DNA of 64,000 nucleotides from Flammeovirga pectinis (GCF_003970675.1 NZ_CP034562.1:5143777-5207776), one strand, 5' to 3'. Counted from the stretch's first letter, positions 27,565-37,097 are shown. Translations and numbers: made by a program. The notes: generated from the sequence alone by a model not told the origin.

Positions 27565-27914
27565 CTAGGTTGTTGAGCAAAAGTGAATTTCTAACCTCCT
27601 TTCAAAAAAAAATAGAAAGGTAGCTTTAAGTGTCAAAAAATAGTATGAAGGTACATTTATAATTATAACAAAAACATACCCCTAAAATTATACCACACTA
27701 TATATAGTAGTGGTCTGTGTAAGGTTATCTCTTAAAAGAACTTGGATATCATTGATTTTAAGAGCTATAGAATGATTTTTTCAATGAAAATCAAAAATAA
27801 ATAAATTTAAATGAGTACAAATATCAACCTATCTACTTTACTGAATTGAAACCTATAAACAGTGTTTTAATCAAATATCAAATTAATTATTATCCAAAAA
27901 ATCATTTATTCATT
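27565..27914. promoter_or_regulatory. Divergent intergenic region with a near-palindrome
   Basis: 350 bases between the sigma factor gene and the lipoprotein gene. The clearest element is 27692-27714, ACCAC-ACTATATATAGT-AGTGGT: a perfect 12-base ACTATA/TATAGT core flanked by ACCAC and GTGGT with one unpaired base. It could be a dimeric operator or a hairpin. No TAnnTTTG promoter was found for either gene, which is compatible with ECF control. Confidence 0.45.
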
Positions 27915-28961
27915 ATGACTATTAAACTTAAAAGTATTGCTCTTGGCATATTGTCAATTTCTGTGGTAACATCTTGTACAACTGACGAATTAACGGGTTC
28001 TCAGGCAACTGGTTTAGCTGAGGTAGCTGGTGAATTCGCGGTAGTATCATCCAATTTTGAAGTAAAAGATTACACTGATAATGTTACTTCCGATGCAGCT
28101 GAAAGAGGATATTCTGTGACATCTTCTTCAAATGCTAGAACATTGGATGATGGACAAGGTGGCCCAGGAGGAGAAAAAGAGAAAAAAGGAAAAGGAGAAA
28201 CAGGAAAGAGATTCCATGTAAGACACTATATGGATTGTGCAGATATAACAGAAACTACGGTGGATGATACAAAAACAATGGTTATTGATTTCAGTAATGG
28301 AGCTTGTGAAAGCAAAGATGGAGAAACAGTCTCTGGTGTAGTTACTGAAGTTCATGAAAAAACAGATACTTCAGTAAGTCATTCTACTACTTTTGTAGAT
28401 TTTTCTGAAAATGGTAAAGTTGTAAATGGTACTACATCTATTGCAGGTACTCTTGTTTTTGATGATAGCGTTGAGGCTACGGAGGAAAAAGGTAAGAAAG
28501 GACCCAAACCTGTATCGTCTGATTTACTTAAAACAGTAGATTTAACAGTTTCTTTTCCAGCAACAGATTCTACTGAAGCATATACAGAACGTATTGAAAG
28601 AAGTATTGATGAAGAAATGATGGATGGTGTAAAAACTGTTACAGGTTCTTTAACTGTAACAAGTTCTTTAGAAGGCGAAAGCTTTACTACACAAATTACA
28701 GAGCCTTTATCATACGATCCAAAATGTGGAGAGGGTAAACCAATGTTTGCTCCGTTATCTGGTAAAGAAGTAATGACTAAAGATGGCGAAACTATGACTG
28801 TAGATTATGGCGATGGTAGCTGTGATTATATTGTTTCAATCACTTTAGCAGATGGAACAACAGAATCTGTAGATTTAAAAGAGGCTTTTGATACCTATGG
28901 ATTTGTTGGAGTAGGTGCTAAAGGTGGTAAAAAAGGAGGAAAAAAGAATGGGAAAAAATAA
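27915..28961 (+). CDS. Lipoprotein with charged Gly/Lys-rich segments
   Basis: 348 residues from ATG 27915; a TTG at 27846 in frame would put 23 residues ahead of the signal peptide and is rejected. The signal ends in the lipobox VVTSC. The mature part has a low-complexity insert GGPGGEKEKKGKGETGK (about 78-95), a body rich in Ser, Thr and Asp with repeated DGETVSG/DGETMTV-like strands, and a tail of Lys-Gly repeats (KGGKKGGKKNGKK). Only scattered cysteines are present (DCADIT, NGACES, DPKCGEG, GSCDY). Family not recognised. It is divergent from the FecI-FecR-receptor locus and ends at a strong terminator. Confidence 0.75.
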   Translation: MTIKLKSIALGILSISVVTSCTTDELTGSQATGLAEVAGEFAVVSSNFEVKDYTDNVTSDAAERGYSVTSSSNARTLDDGQGGPGGEKEKKGKGETGKRFHVRHYMDCADITETTVDDTKTMVIDFSNGACESKDGETVSGVVTEVHEKTDTSVSHSTTFVDFSENGKVVNGTTSIAGTLVFDDSVEATEEKGKKGPKPVSSDLLKTVDLTVSFPATDSTEAYTERIERSIDEEMMDGVKTVTGSLTVTSSLEGESFTTQITEPLSYDPKCGEGKPMFAPLSGKEVMTKDGETMTVDYGDGSCDYIVSITLADGTTESVDLKEAFDTYGFVGVGAKGGKKGGKKNGKK

Positions 28962-29021
28962 TTCCATTCGTATAAAAGATATTTTGATTCTATACCCTAA
29001 TTTATAATTACTTACTGACAA

Positions 29022-29072
29022 AAAAGCAACGTTTCTTACCCTTGTGGTTTAGAAACGTTGCTTTTCTTTTTT
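29022..29072. terminator. Bidirectional terminator
   Basis: AAAAGCAACGTTTCT pairs with AGAAACGTTGCTTTT (15 perfect pairs) and is followed by CTTTTTT. It serves the lipoprotein gene and the converging permease operon. Confidence 0.88.
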
Positions 29073-29096
29073 ATAAAATGAGACCTATATTATTAG

Positions 29097-30524
29097 CTAA
29101 TCTTTAAGTCCAAATTTTTGATCAATCTTTAAATTGAATCCCATTAAGATGGCAGGTATACCAGAGAATACTACAAGAATAAAGAAATTAGAATACCCTA
29201 AAAATTCTTGAAAATAGCCACTTATCATACCAGGTAACATCATTCCTAATGCCATAAAACCAGTGCAAACAGCATAATGTGCAGTCTTATTTTCTCCTTG
29301 AGAAACATACAACATATACATCATTAAAGCAGTGAAGCCAAATCCATAGAAAAATTGTTCAATAGCAATTACAATACCTGTATAAATCAAACTTTCTGGT
29401 TGAAAATAAGCAAGTAACATATAACCGATATTTGGTAGGTTGATGGATAATAACATCGGAACTAACCAAAATTTTAATCCTTTCTTATAAATAGCCATTC
29501 CTCCAAGTATTCCACCCACTACTAAACAAGCAAGTCCAATGGTACCGTATAGTAAGCCTAGATCATCATTACTTAATCCTAAACCACCAATTGTTCTATC
29601 ATCTAATAAAAATGGAGTAGCTATTTTAACTAATTGAGCTTCTCCTAATCTATAAAGTAAGATAAAGCCTATCACATTAAATAAATCTTTTTTATTAAAA
29701 AATGAAAGAATAGGAGAGTTCATTTTTTCAGGATCTTTCTTGATTTTTTTCTTTAAATCAAATAGCATAAATACTCCTACAGCTATACCTATTATTAAAT
29801 AAGTCCACGATGTTTTATAACCAGTAAACTCATTAAATAACCAACCGCCAAGTAAGATTATACACATCTGACTAAAGATGATACCGACTTCTTTCAACCC
29901 TTTTTCCTGATCTTTTTTAGGTCTTACTACTTCTTTATTAGGAAGAATAAGTTTATGTAAAATACCAAAGCCAACCATTGTAACTCCAAGTGCCATAAAG
30001 GTAGTAGCCCAAATAGTTTTATAGTCTCCATATTGCTTGTAAAAGTGACCTGTTAGAAAGACAATACCTCCTTGGCCAGCCCACATGGCTAATCTATAGA
30101 AAGTGCTTCGTATTCCTACAAAAAAGGCTTGTTGATCATCTCTTAAGCCTATCATGTAAAAGCCATCTGTAGCAATATCATTTGTAGCAGAAGTGAAAGC
30201 TACAATCCAAAGAGCTGCAAGAGAGTACCGAAAGAAATTATCCATAGGAAGCGTAAGTGCAACTGCGGCAAATGCACCTCCAATAATAATTTGCATGGTA
30301 GAAATCCACCATTTTTTAGTTTGAAGAACATCTACAATCGGACTCCAAAATGGTTTAATTACCCAAGGTAAATAGAGCCAAGATGTATAAAGGGCAATTT
30401 CTATATTGTTTAGTCCTAGGTTCTTGTACATTATTACGGCAACAGTCATAACAATAGTATAAGGTAAGCCTTCTACAAAATATAATGACGGAAGCCATGT
30501 CCATGGATTTCTATCTTTTTGCAT
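29097..30524 (-). CDS. AmpG-like major-facilitator permease
   Basis: 475 residues with about 12 transmembrane helices. The N-terminal LYFVEGLPYTI, LPWVIKPFWSPIVD and TSATNDIATDGFYM segments follow the AmpG muropeptide permease pattern (LPW-x-x-K-x-x-WSP; DIAxDG). It is the last gene of a minus-strand operon with a GHL10 glycosidase and a GlcNAc kinase, which supports import of a peptidoglycan-derived sugar or anhydro-muropeptide into the cytosol. Substrate is inferred from neighbours. Confidence 0.82.
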   Translation of the reverse strand: MQKDRNPWTWLPSLYFVEGLPYTIVMTVAVIMYKNLGLNNIEIALYTSWLYLPWVIKPFWSPIVDVLQTKKWWISTMQIIIGGAFAAVALTLPMDNFFRYSLAALWIVAFTSATNDIATDGFYMIGLRDDQQAFFVGIRSTFYRLAMWAGQGGIVFLTGHFYKQYGDYKTIWATTFMALGVTMVGFGILHKLILPNKEVVRPKKDQEKGLKEVGIIFSQMCIILLGGWLFNEFTGYKTSWTYLIIGIAVGVFMLFDLKKKIKKDPEKMNSPILSFFNKKDLFNVIGFILLYRLGEAQLVKIATPFLLDDRTIGGLGLSNDDLGLLYGTIGLACLVVGGILGGMAIYKKGLKFWLVPMLLSINLPNIGYMLLAYFQPESLIYTGIVIAIEQFFYGFGFTALMMYMLYVSQGENKTAHYAVCTGFMALGMMLPGMISGYFQEFLGYSNFFILVVFSGIPAILMGFNLKIDQKFGLKD

Positions 30525-30539
30525 TCCTATAATTCTTTA

Positions 30540-32081
30540 TTAATGAATGATTTTTACTTTCTTAGAGAAGAGCCCTCCTGCTTTTAGCATGATTGCATTA
30601 CTGCGCGAGCTCTCATTTTTATTGGCATCTAAAGCTGTAACTATATAAGTATAGGTAACTCCCTTTTTTATAGTTAGGTCTGTAAACTCTTGTTTTTGAT
30701 ACGGTTGTTTATTGACCATATCAAGTATAAATTGTCCTTTTAAAGAACCAATATCTGTGGTTTCATATCGGTAGATAACATATTTTCTAATGTCTGAGTT
30801 GGTGTTTTTATCTTCCCAAGATAAAGAAACTCCTGAATATATATTTCCTTCTGCATTAGTAATTCGAACTTTATTTGGTGTATCCTGTTCCATACGGAAG
30901 CTAGAAGGTGGTAAAACAAATGTGTTATATTTCTCTTGAATACTTTCGACTACATTCAATGGGTTAGAGAAAAGATATTTAGCACTAAAAAATGCATTAC
31001 CTTTTACATTGTTATATTTTCTATTGATATCAATTTGTGCAGAAATTTCATTAGGGTCCATCCATTTTTCTCCTAACTTGTAGAGCGCTTGTCCAATGTA
31101 TAAATTAGTACCAAAACTATTGTTGTTCCACCACATAACAACTTCTTCATAAGGTGCAGCTCCTAGTTCTCTGTGCCAATAAACTTGAGGTATAACATAG
31201 TCTAACCATTTATTAGCCATCCATTTTACAACATCTGCATACAAATCATCATAATTGGTAATACCTGCTCTGGTTGCAGATCCTTTCGGGTCAACTTCCT
31301 TATTTCTCCAAACACCAAACGGACTAATGCCAAACTGAACATCGGGTCTTTCTTTATGAAGTCTTTCCGAAAATGTTTTAACAAAGTAATCTACATTGCT
31401 TCGTCGCCAATCTTCAATGGTTAAAAATTGAGTGGAGTCGGCGTATAAATCAAATGTTTCTTGATCTGGAAAATCTTGGCCTGCAATCGGGTAAGGGTAG
31501 AAGTAATCATCAAAATGTACGGCATCGATATCATAATGTCTTGCTACGTCCATAATTGCATCAATTACAAAATCTCTACCTTTTGGATGACCTGGATTGT
31601 AATAATATTTATTTCCATATTTTACAAACCAATCTCTATTTGTGTAAAAAGGATGATCTGATGTTAATGCAGTTGTGTCTGCATTCATTGTAACACGGTA
31701 GGGGTTAAACCATGCATGGAAATCTAGATTTCTTTTGTGTGCCTCTTCAATCATAAATGATAACGGATTAAAGTAAGGGTTAGGGCTTTTACCTTGTTCT
31801 CCAGTAAGAAATTTACTCCAAGGCTCATAGGCCGAAGGGTAAAAAGTATCTGCAACAGGTCTAACTTGTACAATTACGGTATTGAACCCTATACTCGATA
31901 TTTTATCTAAATAACGAACATAATCTTCTCTTTGTGCTTGCATAGAAGCACTACTTGAAGATGGGAAATCAATATTATTGACCGTTGCTATCCAAACGGC
32001 TCTAAATTCGCGGTTCTCTTGAGAGTATCCTATACTAGCTACAACGCTAAAAAATAATAGGAATAAAAGTCTGATTTGCAT
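30540..32081 (-). CDS. GHL10/DUF187 glycosidase with a fibronectin-like C terminus
   Basis: 513 residues with a signal peptide (about 1-20, GYSQ). The catalytic part begins with FRAVWIATVNNIDFPSS and continues with GFNTVIVQVRPVADTFYPS, HAWFNPYR, HFDDYFYPYP and GISPFGVWRN, the TIM-barrel signature of the glycosyl-hydrolase-like 10 family. The E. coli member DigH cleaves denuded peptidoglycan strands. A fibronectin type III-like domain occupies about 395-500. In the periplasm it would generate sugars for the adjacent permease (16 bases downstream) and kinase. Confidence 0.87.
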   Translation of the reverse strand: MQIRLLFLLFFSVVASIGYSQENREFRAVWIATVNNIDFPSSSSASMQAQREDYVRYLDKISSIGFNTVIVQVRPVADTFYPSAYEPWSKFLTGEQGKSPNPYFNPLSFMIEEAHKRNLDFHAWFNPYRVTMNADTTALTSDHPFYTNRDWFVKYGNKYYYNPGHPKGRDFVIDAIMDVARHYDIDAVHFDDYFYPYPIAGQDFPDQETFDLYADSTQFLTIEDWRRSNVDYFVKTFSERLHKERPDVQFGISPFGVWRNKEVDPKGSATRAGITNYDDLYADVVKWMANKWLDYVIPQVYWHRELGAAPYEEVVMWWNNNSFGTNLYIGQALYKLGEKWMDPNEISAQIDINRKYNNVKGNAFFSAKYLFSNPLNVVESIQEKYNTFVLPPSSFRMEQDTPNKVRITNAEGNIYSGVSLSWEDKNTNSDIRKYVIYRYETTDIGSLKGQFILDMVNKQPYQKQEFTDLTIKKGVTYTYIVTALDANKNESSRSNAIMLKAGGLFSKKVKIIH

Positions 32082-32144
32082 AAAAAGTAATCTAAACGTT
32101 AGATTTTTTGATAATGTGAAGATACAAGCAAATCCTCTCTTTCA

Positions 32145-33005
32145 CTACTTTAAATGAAACTCTATTAAACCAGCAGAAGGAGTGGCGGTGATTTTATTTA
32201 TAGATAAATTGTTCTTGCTAAATACACCTTTAATAATTGGTGCAAAATGAAATGCAATAGAACCTGTAAGCTCTATATTAGTATGCTTGTTATGTTTTAA
32301 AGGAAGAATATAGTATTCTATATATTTTTGAAATTGTAGAGTGACCATTTCAAAAATGACATCATCAATGTTTACATGTTTATTGATAAATGGTGCGAAT
32401 GAAGCACAAAATTTATTAGGAGCTTCTTCTTTATATAGTTTTTGTAAAATATCTTCTGTACTTAGATTAAACTGATCTATAAAGTTATTGGTAGTAATAA
32501 TAGAGAGTTGGTTGGTAAGTAATAACTTCAGAAATTCTAAACCAATTGTTGCACCACTTCCAAAATCGCTTAATAAATAACCTAAAGAAACTGGCTGGTC
32601 TATAATTTTATTATTTCTGTATAAACAAGAATTAGCACCTGTGCCTAAAATGCCTGCTATACCATTTTCTTTTCCCAATAAGCTTCTTGCAGCCCCTAGT
32701 AAATCTCCTTTTACACTAACTTTTGCAGTGGAGAAAACTTTTTTTAATAAAGATTTTAAATAGAATTGTTGTTCTTTAGTACCGCAACCTGCACCATAAA
32801 AATACAAATTAGAAATAGCTGATGAAGAGCAGATAGTTGTTATCTGTTTTTCGTCTTTCTGGAATGCTTCAATTAGATCAGTCTGATTCCAAAAGAAAGG
32901 GTTATAACCTTCGGAAGTAAAGGAATAAATAATTTCTTTAGCTTCAATATCAATTAAAGTCCAATCGGTCTTACTAGATCCACTATCGGCAATTAAATGA
33001 TACAT
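32145..33005 (-). CDS. N-acetylglucosamine kinase, BadF/BadG family
   Basis: 286 residues of the ASKHA fold. LIADSGSSKTDWTLID is the phosphate-1 loop, FYGAGCG and GILGTGANSCLY the phosphate-2/adenosine elements, and GYLLSDFGSGATIGLEFLK is characteristic of the eukaryote-like GlcNAc kinases widespread in Bacteroidota. It would phosphorylate GlcNAc (or MurNAc) entering via the permease. The DUF187 gene starts 63 bases after its stop and the coiled-coil gene ends 27 bases upstream, so all four genes appear cotranscribed. Confidence 0.87.
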   Translation of the reverse strand: MYHLIADSGSSKTDWTLIDIEAKEIIYSFTSEGYNPFFWNQTDLIEAFQKDEKQITTICSSSAISNLYFYGAGCGTKEQQFYLKSLLKKVFSTAKVSVKGDLLGAARSLLGKENGIAGILGTGANSCLYRNNKIIDQPVSLGYLLSDFGSGATIGLEFLKLLLTNQLSIITTNNFIDQFNLSTEDILQKLYKEEAPNKFCASFAPFINKHVNIDDVIFEMVTLQFQKYIEYYILPLKHNKHTNIELTGSIAFHFAPIIKGVFSKNNLSINKITATPSAGLIEFHLK

Positions 33006-33032
33006 GATAGTTTATTGTTTAGGTTTAATAAA

Positions 33033-33938
33033 TTAATCTCTCTCTTGGGATTTGTTGAATACCATTAAATCGGTACCGTTCCTCTGTAAAGCAAAAACAA
33101 CAAAAATTATTAGTGCAATAACTAGAACAATACTAGTTACCGAAATAATCTTATAGAGGTCTGTATTTGCTTGAGTTTGCAATTCTTTTTCTTTGTATTG
33201 CAATTGCTGCGTTTGTAATTCTTTTTGTTGAACTAGTTGCAGTTGTAAGTCTTTGTCGTTTGCAGTTAATCGAACAGCATTTAATTCACTTCTTGTAGTG
33301 CCTAATTCTTGCATCAACTTACTGTATAATTCTTTCTGATTTCTTAAAGCTTCTTGTACAGATACTTCTGATTGCTCTGCAAGTTTTTGATCTTTAAGTG
33401 ATTGAAGGTGTTTTGTTTGTGTGCGTTCTAATTGCTCTTGAGCTTCAGAAAACTGTTGTTGATTTGCCTTAATTAATTCATTTTGCTCTTTCGAACGCTG
33501 ACTCATTTCTTGAATTACACGGTTGTTCTCATCAATATTTCTTTGCAATCTAAACTTATCATCTTTTAGATCTGATATACGATTTTCTAGAGAACGAATA
33601 GAACCCTGTTTCATGTCTAATTTCTGATCGTGAGTAGTAAGTTCAGCTTCTCTTTCATTTAAACGTTTTTCTAAACGGAGAAGATCATCTTTTAAATCAA
33701 GAATACGATCATTTTGGTGTTTAATTTTAGATAAGTAAGCACCACTCTCTGCTTCTACTTGAGCATTTTTCTTTTCAAGTTCATTAATACGCATTCTTTG
33801 TTGCTTAGTCCCGTCAGAGCCAGAAAAAGCAGCATAAGCAGCAACAGTACCAACGATAATTAAACCTATGATACCCACGGGTAACCAACTTTTTTGTTGC
33901 AATAGTTCGTCTTTAAAACCAGTCGTATTATTTCTCAT
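33033..33938 (-). CDS. Bitopic coiled-coil membrane protein
   Basis: 301 residues with a transmembrane helix near the N terminus (about 17-39), a long Gln- and Glu-rich coiled coil (about 45-260) and a second transmembrane helix near the C terminus (about 266-289), followed by a short basic tail. Topology would place the coiled coil in one compartment as a hairpin or span. No enzymatic motif. First gene of the putative peptidoglycan salvage operon; a structural or organising role is possible but unproven. Family not recognised. Confidence 0.7.
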   Translation of the reverse strand: MRNNTTGFKDELLQQKSWLPVGIIGLIIVGTVAAYAAFSGSDGTKQQRMRINELEKKNAQVEAESGAYLSKIKHQNDRILDLKDDLLRLEKRLNEREAELTTHDQKLDMKQGSIRSLENRISDLKDDKFRLQRNIDENNRVIQEMSQRSKEQNELIKANQQQFSEAQEQLERTQTKHLQSLKDQKLAEQSEVSVQEALRNQKELYSKLMQELGTTRSELNAVRLTANDKDLQLQLVQQKELQTQQLQYKEKELQTQANTDLYKIISVTSIVLVIALIIFVVFALQRNGTDLMVFNKSQERD

Positions 33939-34343
33939 TGATATATATATGTCTGTCGGTAAAAACCGAAAGCTGTTTTACAGAATTTGAAAATTGCAGG
34001 AGGGTTCTGTAATAGTTCTGAATATTGTCAAAAAAAAGCACTTTATCAAAAAAATAACAACAAATATAGCCTCTTTATAAATGAGGTGATAATGTGACAG
34101 TTAATTGTGAATACTATACTTCGAACGGTAGAATTTTTACTATTTCCTCTTAAATCCTACCCAAATTTATCAAAAAAAAAGAAATTTTTTGCCCATTTGC
34201 CCGATTAAATGGTCTACTATATATCATATGATTACTAAATAAAGTACTATTAATAACCTATTTCAATCAATTATATTAAAATAATACAATTTTATGTATA
34301 AAAAATCAAAATAACCCAATTGTAAATAATCGTTTATAAAGCA
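33939..34343. other. AT-rich divergent intergenic region
   Basis: About 400 bases upstream of the coiled-coil gene. It contains a small hairpin TCGGT-AAAA-ACCGA at 33956-33969 in the 5' leader of that gene and long A/T runs; no gene or clear minus-strand promoter was found. Confidence 0.5.
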
Positions 34344-34373
34344 TTGTTTTATTACTTGTGTATGTTATATTTG
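34344..34373 (+). promoter_or_regulatory. Promoter of the glucosaminidase gene
   Basis: TTG at 34344-34346 and TATATTTG at 34366-34373 are 19 bases apart. A start near 34380 leaves a leader of about 90 bases. Confidence 0.7.
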
Positions 34374-34413
34374 CATCCAATAATTTAATTCTGCGGTAAT
34401 CCTTAATTAAATA

Positions 34414-34448
34414 GCTGATAATCAGCACAAGCGTCAGACGGACACTTG
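34414..34448 (+). promoter_or_regulatory. Structured 5' leader of the glucosaminidase gene
   Basis: GCTGAT-A-ATCAGC (34414-34426) is followed directly by a hairpin CAAGCGTC-AGACG-GACACTTG (34428-34448, one mismatch) and then AATTTTTG. The second hairpin resembles a weak terminator and could act as a regulatory leader. Confidence 0.4.
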
Positions 34449-34472
34449 AATTTTTGACATAACAAACTTTTA

Positions 34473-35117
34473 ATGAAAAAGTTTTTGCTCATATTAACCA
34501 TTTTTGTTGCAAGTGTAGGAAGCTTTGAAATTGCGAATGCATCTTCAAATACTTCAATTGCAAGTGTAAAAGATACGGATACAATAAAGAGAGAAGATTA
34601 CATTCGTACTTTGTACAAATCCTTCGATCCAATTTGTAGAAAATACGGTATCAATACAAAAGTGGCTATATCACAAGCAATAGCAGAGCAAGGTTGGAAA
34701 CTGAGAAAAGATTTCAGAATTTTCAACATCGCTTCTACTAGTACTACAAGAAGTAAATTAGTCTACGATATCGGAGAACAACGATACAGAAGATATAGAG
34801 TTTATACATCTTTAGAACAAGCAGTAGAAGACTATTGCAAAGTGCTAACTAGTTTCCATACTTATCGTAAAAATGGATTATTTGAGACATTAGATCCAAA
34901 TAAACAAATTACAGCGATTACGAAAGGTGGATATGCTACAAGCCCAACTTACCTTCAACTAGTAAGTGCGGTAATGGACAGATTTGTTGCTCCAGTAGTA
35001 GACGAGTTACGTGAAGAAGAAGCGTTGGCAAGAAGATCTCAGGAACTTCAGTCAGTTGCATCAATTAGTAGCGTAGAAGCACAACACATTCGTTTCTGTC
35101 TTCCTTCTGGATACTAG
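34473..35117 (+). CDS. Exported glucosaminidase-domain protein (FlgJ/LytG-like)
   Basis: 214 residues with a signal peptide (about 1-24, ANAS). The mature domain starts at YIRTLYKSFDPICRKYGINTKVAISQAIAEQGW, where the glutamate of AEQGW is the expected catalytic acid of GH73-type N-acetylglucosaminidases, then FRIFNIAS and YRVYTSLEQAVEDYCKVL, matching the family order. The sequence NIASTSTT replaces the more usual NLFGIK, so activity should be verified. It faces the peptidoglycan salvage operon and could supply its substrates. Confidence 0.85.
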   Translation: MKKFLLILTIFVASVGSFEIANASSNTSIASVKDTDTIKREDYIRTLYKSFDPICRKYGINTKVAISQAIAEQGWKLRKDFRIFNIASTSTTRSKLVYDIGEQRYRRYRVYTSLEQAVEDYCKVLTSFHTYRKNGLFETLDPNKQITAITKGGYATSPTYLQLVSAVMDRFVAPVVDELREEEALARRSQELQSVASISSVEAQHIRFCLPSGY

Positions 35118-35161
35118 AATCGGATCTTACATCTCGACTTCAATTAAGAAGAAATATTATT

Positions 35162-35191
35162 AAAGACCTTGCTTAACGGCAGGGTCTTTTT
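35162..35191 (+). terminator. Terminator after the glucosaminidase gene
   Basis: AAAGACCTTGC pairs with GCAGGGTCTTT (one G-U pair) and is followed by TT. Confidence 0.8.
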
Positions 35192-35348
35192 GTTTTACAT
35201 TATATTTTTTAGAAAGGAGATATTGAATAAAAAAATAGTAATCAAATTAGTACCATCAAGTTGATTTTTAACGGGCTAATCTAATTACTATTTAATGTTA
35301 CTTTTTGAAGTGAATTCTCAAAAAAAGTATCTAAAAAATTACTTCATA

Positions 35349-37097
35349 TTAATGGGCTACGCCTCTCTCTGCATTTTTGATTAACTGCTTAAGTACATCA
35401 TAATCTGCAGGAACGGGAACTACACCATTATCTTTTTCATATTTACTATACCCAGCTTTTAACTTTGCTACAAGTTTAGGCTTCTTACTCGCTAAATTAT
35501 GCATTTCAGAAGGATCACTAACGATATCATATAATTCCCATTTACCTGTACCTTTTGTTTTAGGGTTGATAGATAGTTTATATTTACCTTGGAATACGGC
35601 ACTACTTCCTGCTAATTCATAGCCAATAATTTCATCATCATTATGTAAAGCTTTAGCTTTTCCAGTCAGAAAACTCCACATACTTTTTCCGGTGATTGGG
35701 TAAATCTCTTTTCCATTATAAGAGTTTCCAGTATCTTCTATACCTGCAACTTCTAACATAGTTGGTACAAGATCTTTAACAAAGGCAAAATTATTAACCA
35801 TTTTACCTTGCTCTAATACTTTAGGGTACCAAGCAACAAAAGGAACACGTATTCCACCTTCTGTAGAAAACGTTTTATAGTAGCTATTGGGAGTGTTAGC
35901 TGCTGCAGCCCATCCTGGTCCATAATCTGCATAAGAACCTTTTAAGCCCATTTTTGAATAGTCGCCTTTATAGTCTTCTATAAAAGTGTATTCATAGTTT
36001 GCTTTATACCATTTATCAAACCCGGGTTTTGTTGTTAATTGATTTGGATCTGCACCATTATCAGAAAGAAATACAATTAAAGTATTATCATATTCGCCAA
36101 TTTCTTTTAGGTAACTTATTAATCGGCCAATATTGACATCCATATTGTCTACCATTCCAGAATAAGCTTGCATTTTACGAGCATTGAATTTTTTCTGCTC
36201 ATCTGATAGTTTACTCCAATCCTGAATTTTCCAATCTGGCTCTGTTGTAGCTGCATTGTCTGTGTTTAAAATCACATCTTTAGATACAATACCAAGTTCT
36301 TTCTGTTTAGCTAAACGGTTTTCTCTAAGCTTTTCCCAACCTTCATCATAAACACCATTGTATTTATCGATATATTCTTTTGGAGCTTGGTGTGGGTAAT
36401 GAACTGCTTGGTAAGAAAGGTAAGCGTAAAATGGTTTGTCATCTTTCTTAGACTCACCAATATATTTCATCATTTTATCTGTGTAATAATTTGATGAAAA
36501 ATAATTTTCTGTAGGAAGGCTAACTTGCTTTTTATCTTCGTAATAATGAACTGCTTTATACATTGGAATGTAGGGTTGTTCAACCCAATTATCAGCACCA
36601 CTTTCCATTAATGCAAATGAACGTTCAAAACCTTTAGCATGTGGAATAGTAGTTTCTGAATGGCCTAAATGCCATTTTCCTACCATGTAGGTATGATACC
36701 CTCCATCTTGCATCCTTGTTGCAACAGAAACTACATCATCATTTAAGTAACCTTCATAACCTGGCTTTCCAAATTGATTGTCTGCTTGAATTTCTGTCAT
36801 ATTACCAAGGCCTGCTCTATGGTTGTCAACTCCAGTCATTAGCATTGTTCTTGTTGGAGAACATGCTGCACCAACATGGAAATTTGTGAATTGAATACCT
36901 TCATTTGCCAGTTTATCTATGTTAGGTGTTTGGATTTCACTACCAAAAGCACCAATATCTCCATACCCCATATCATCTGCTAAAATGATTAAGATATTTG
37001 GCTTTTTTGTTTGCTTAGAAAGCTCCTTTTTTTGATTGTTATTACATCCTATTAAAACAAAAAGGAGAGCTAAAATTGATAAGCCTGTTATTTTCAT
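35349..37097 (-). CDS. Arylsulfatase-family lipoprotein
   Basis: 582 residues with a lipoprotein signal (VLIGC, Cys18). The alkaline-phosphatase-superfamily core has metal-binding Asp41-Asp42 (LADDMGYGD) and the sulfatase signature ACSPTRTMLMTG with Cys79, the residue converted to formylglycine; it is thus a cysteine-type S1 sulfatase needing a maturase such as anSME. VGKWHLG and LSDNGADP are further active-site motifs. It probably desulfates an algal or host polysaccharide or an aryl sulfate at the cell surface; no neighbouring glycoside hydrolase cluster identifies the substrate. Confidence 0.92.
   Translation of the reverse strand: MKITGLSILALLFVLIGCNNNQKKELSKQTKKPNILIILADDMGYGDIGAFGSEIQTPNIDKLANEGIQFTNFHVGAACSPTRTMLMTGVDNHRAGLGNMTEIQADNQFGKPGYEGYLNDDVVSVATRMQDGGYHTYMVGKWHLGHSETTIPHAKGFERSFALMESGADNWVEQPYIPMYKAVHYYEDKKQVSLPTENYFSSNYYTDKMMKYIGESKKDDKPFYAYLSYQAVHYPHQAPKEYIDKYNGVYDEGWEKLRENRLAKQKELGIVSKDVILNTDNAATTEPDWKIQDWSKLSDEQKKFNARKMQAYSGMVDNMDVNIGRLISYLKEIGEYDNTLIVFLSDNGADPNQLTTKPGFDKWYKANYEYTFIEDYKGDYSKMGLKGSYADYGPGWAAAANTPNSYYKTFSTEGGIRVPFVAWYPKVLEQGKMVNNFAFVKDLVPTMLEVAGIEDTGNSYNGKEIYPITGKSMWSFLTGKAKALHNDDEIIGYELAGSSAVFQGKYKLSINPKTKGTGKWELYDIVSDPSEMHNLASKKPKLVAKLKAGYSKYEKDNGVVPVPADYDVLKQLIKNAERGVAH

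Noticed and set aside
27846..27914. TTG start extending the lipoprotein by 23 residues
   Set aside because: The extension would precede the lipoprotein signal peptide; ATG 27915 starts right before it.
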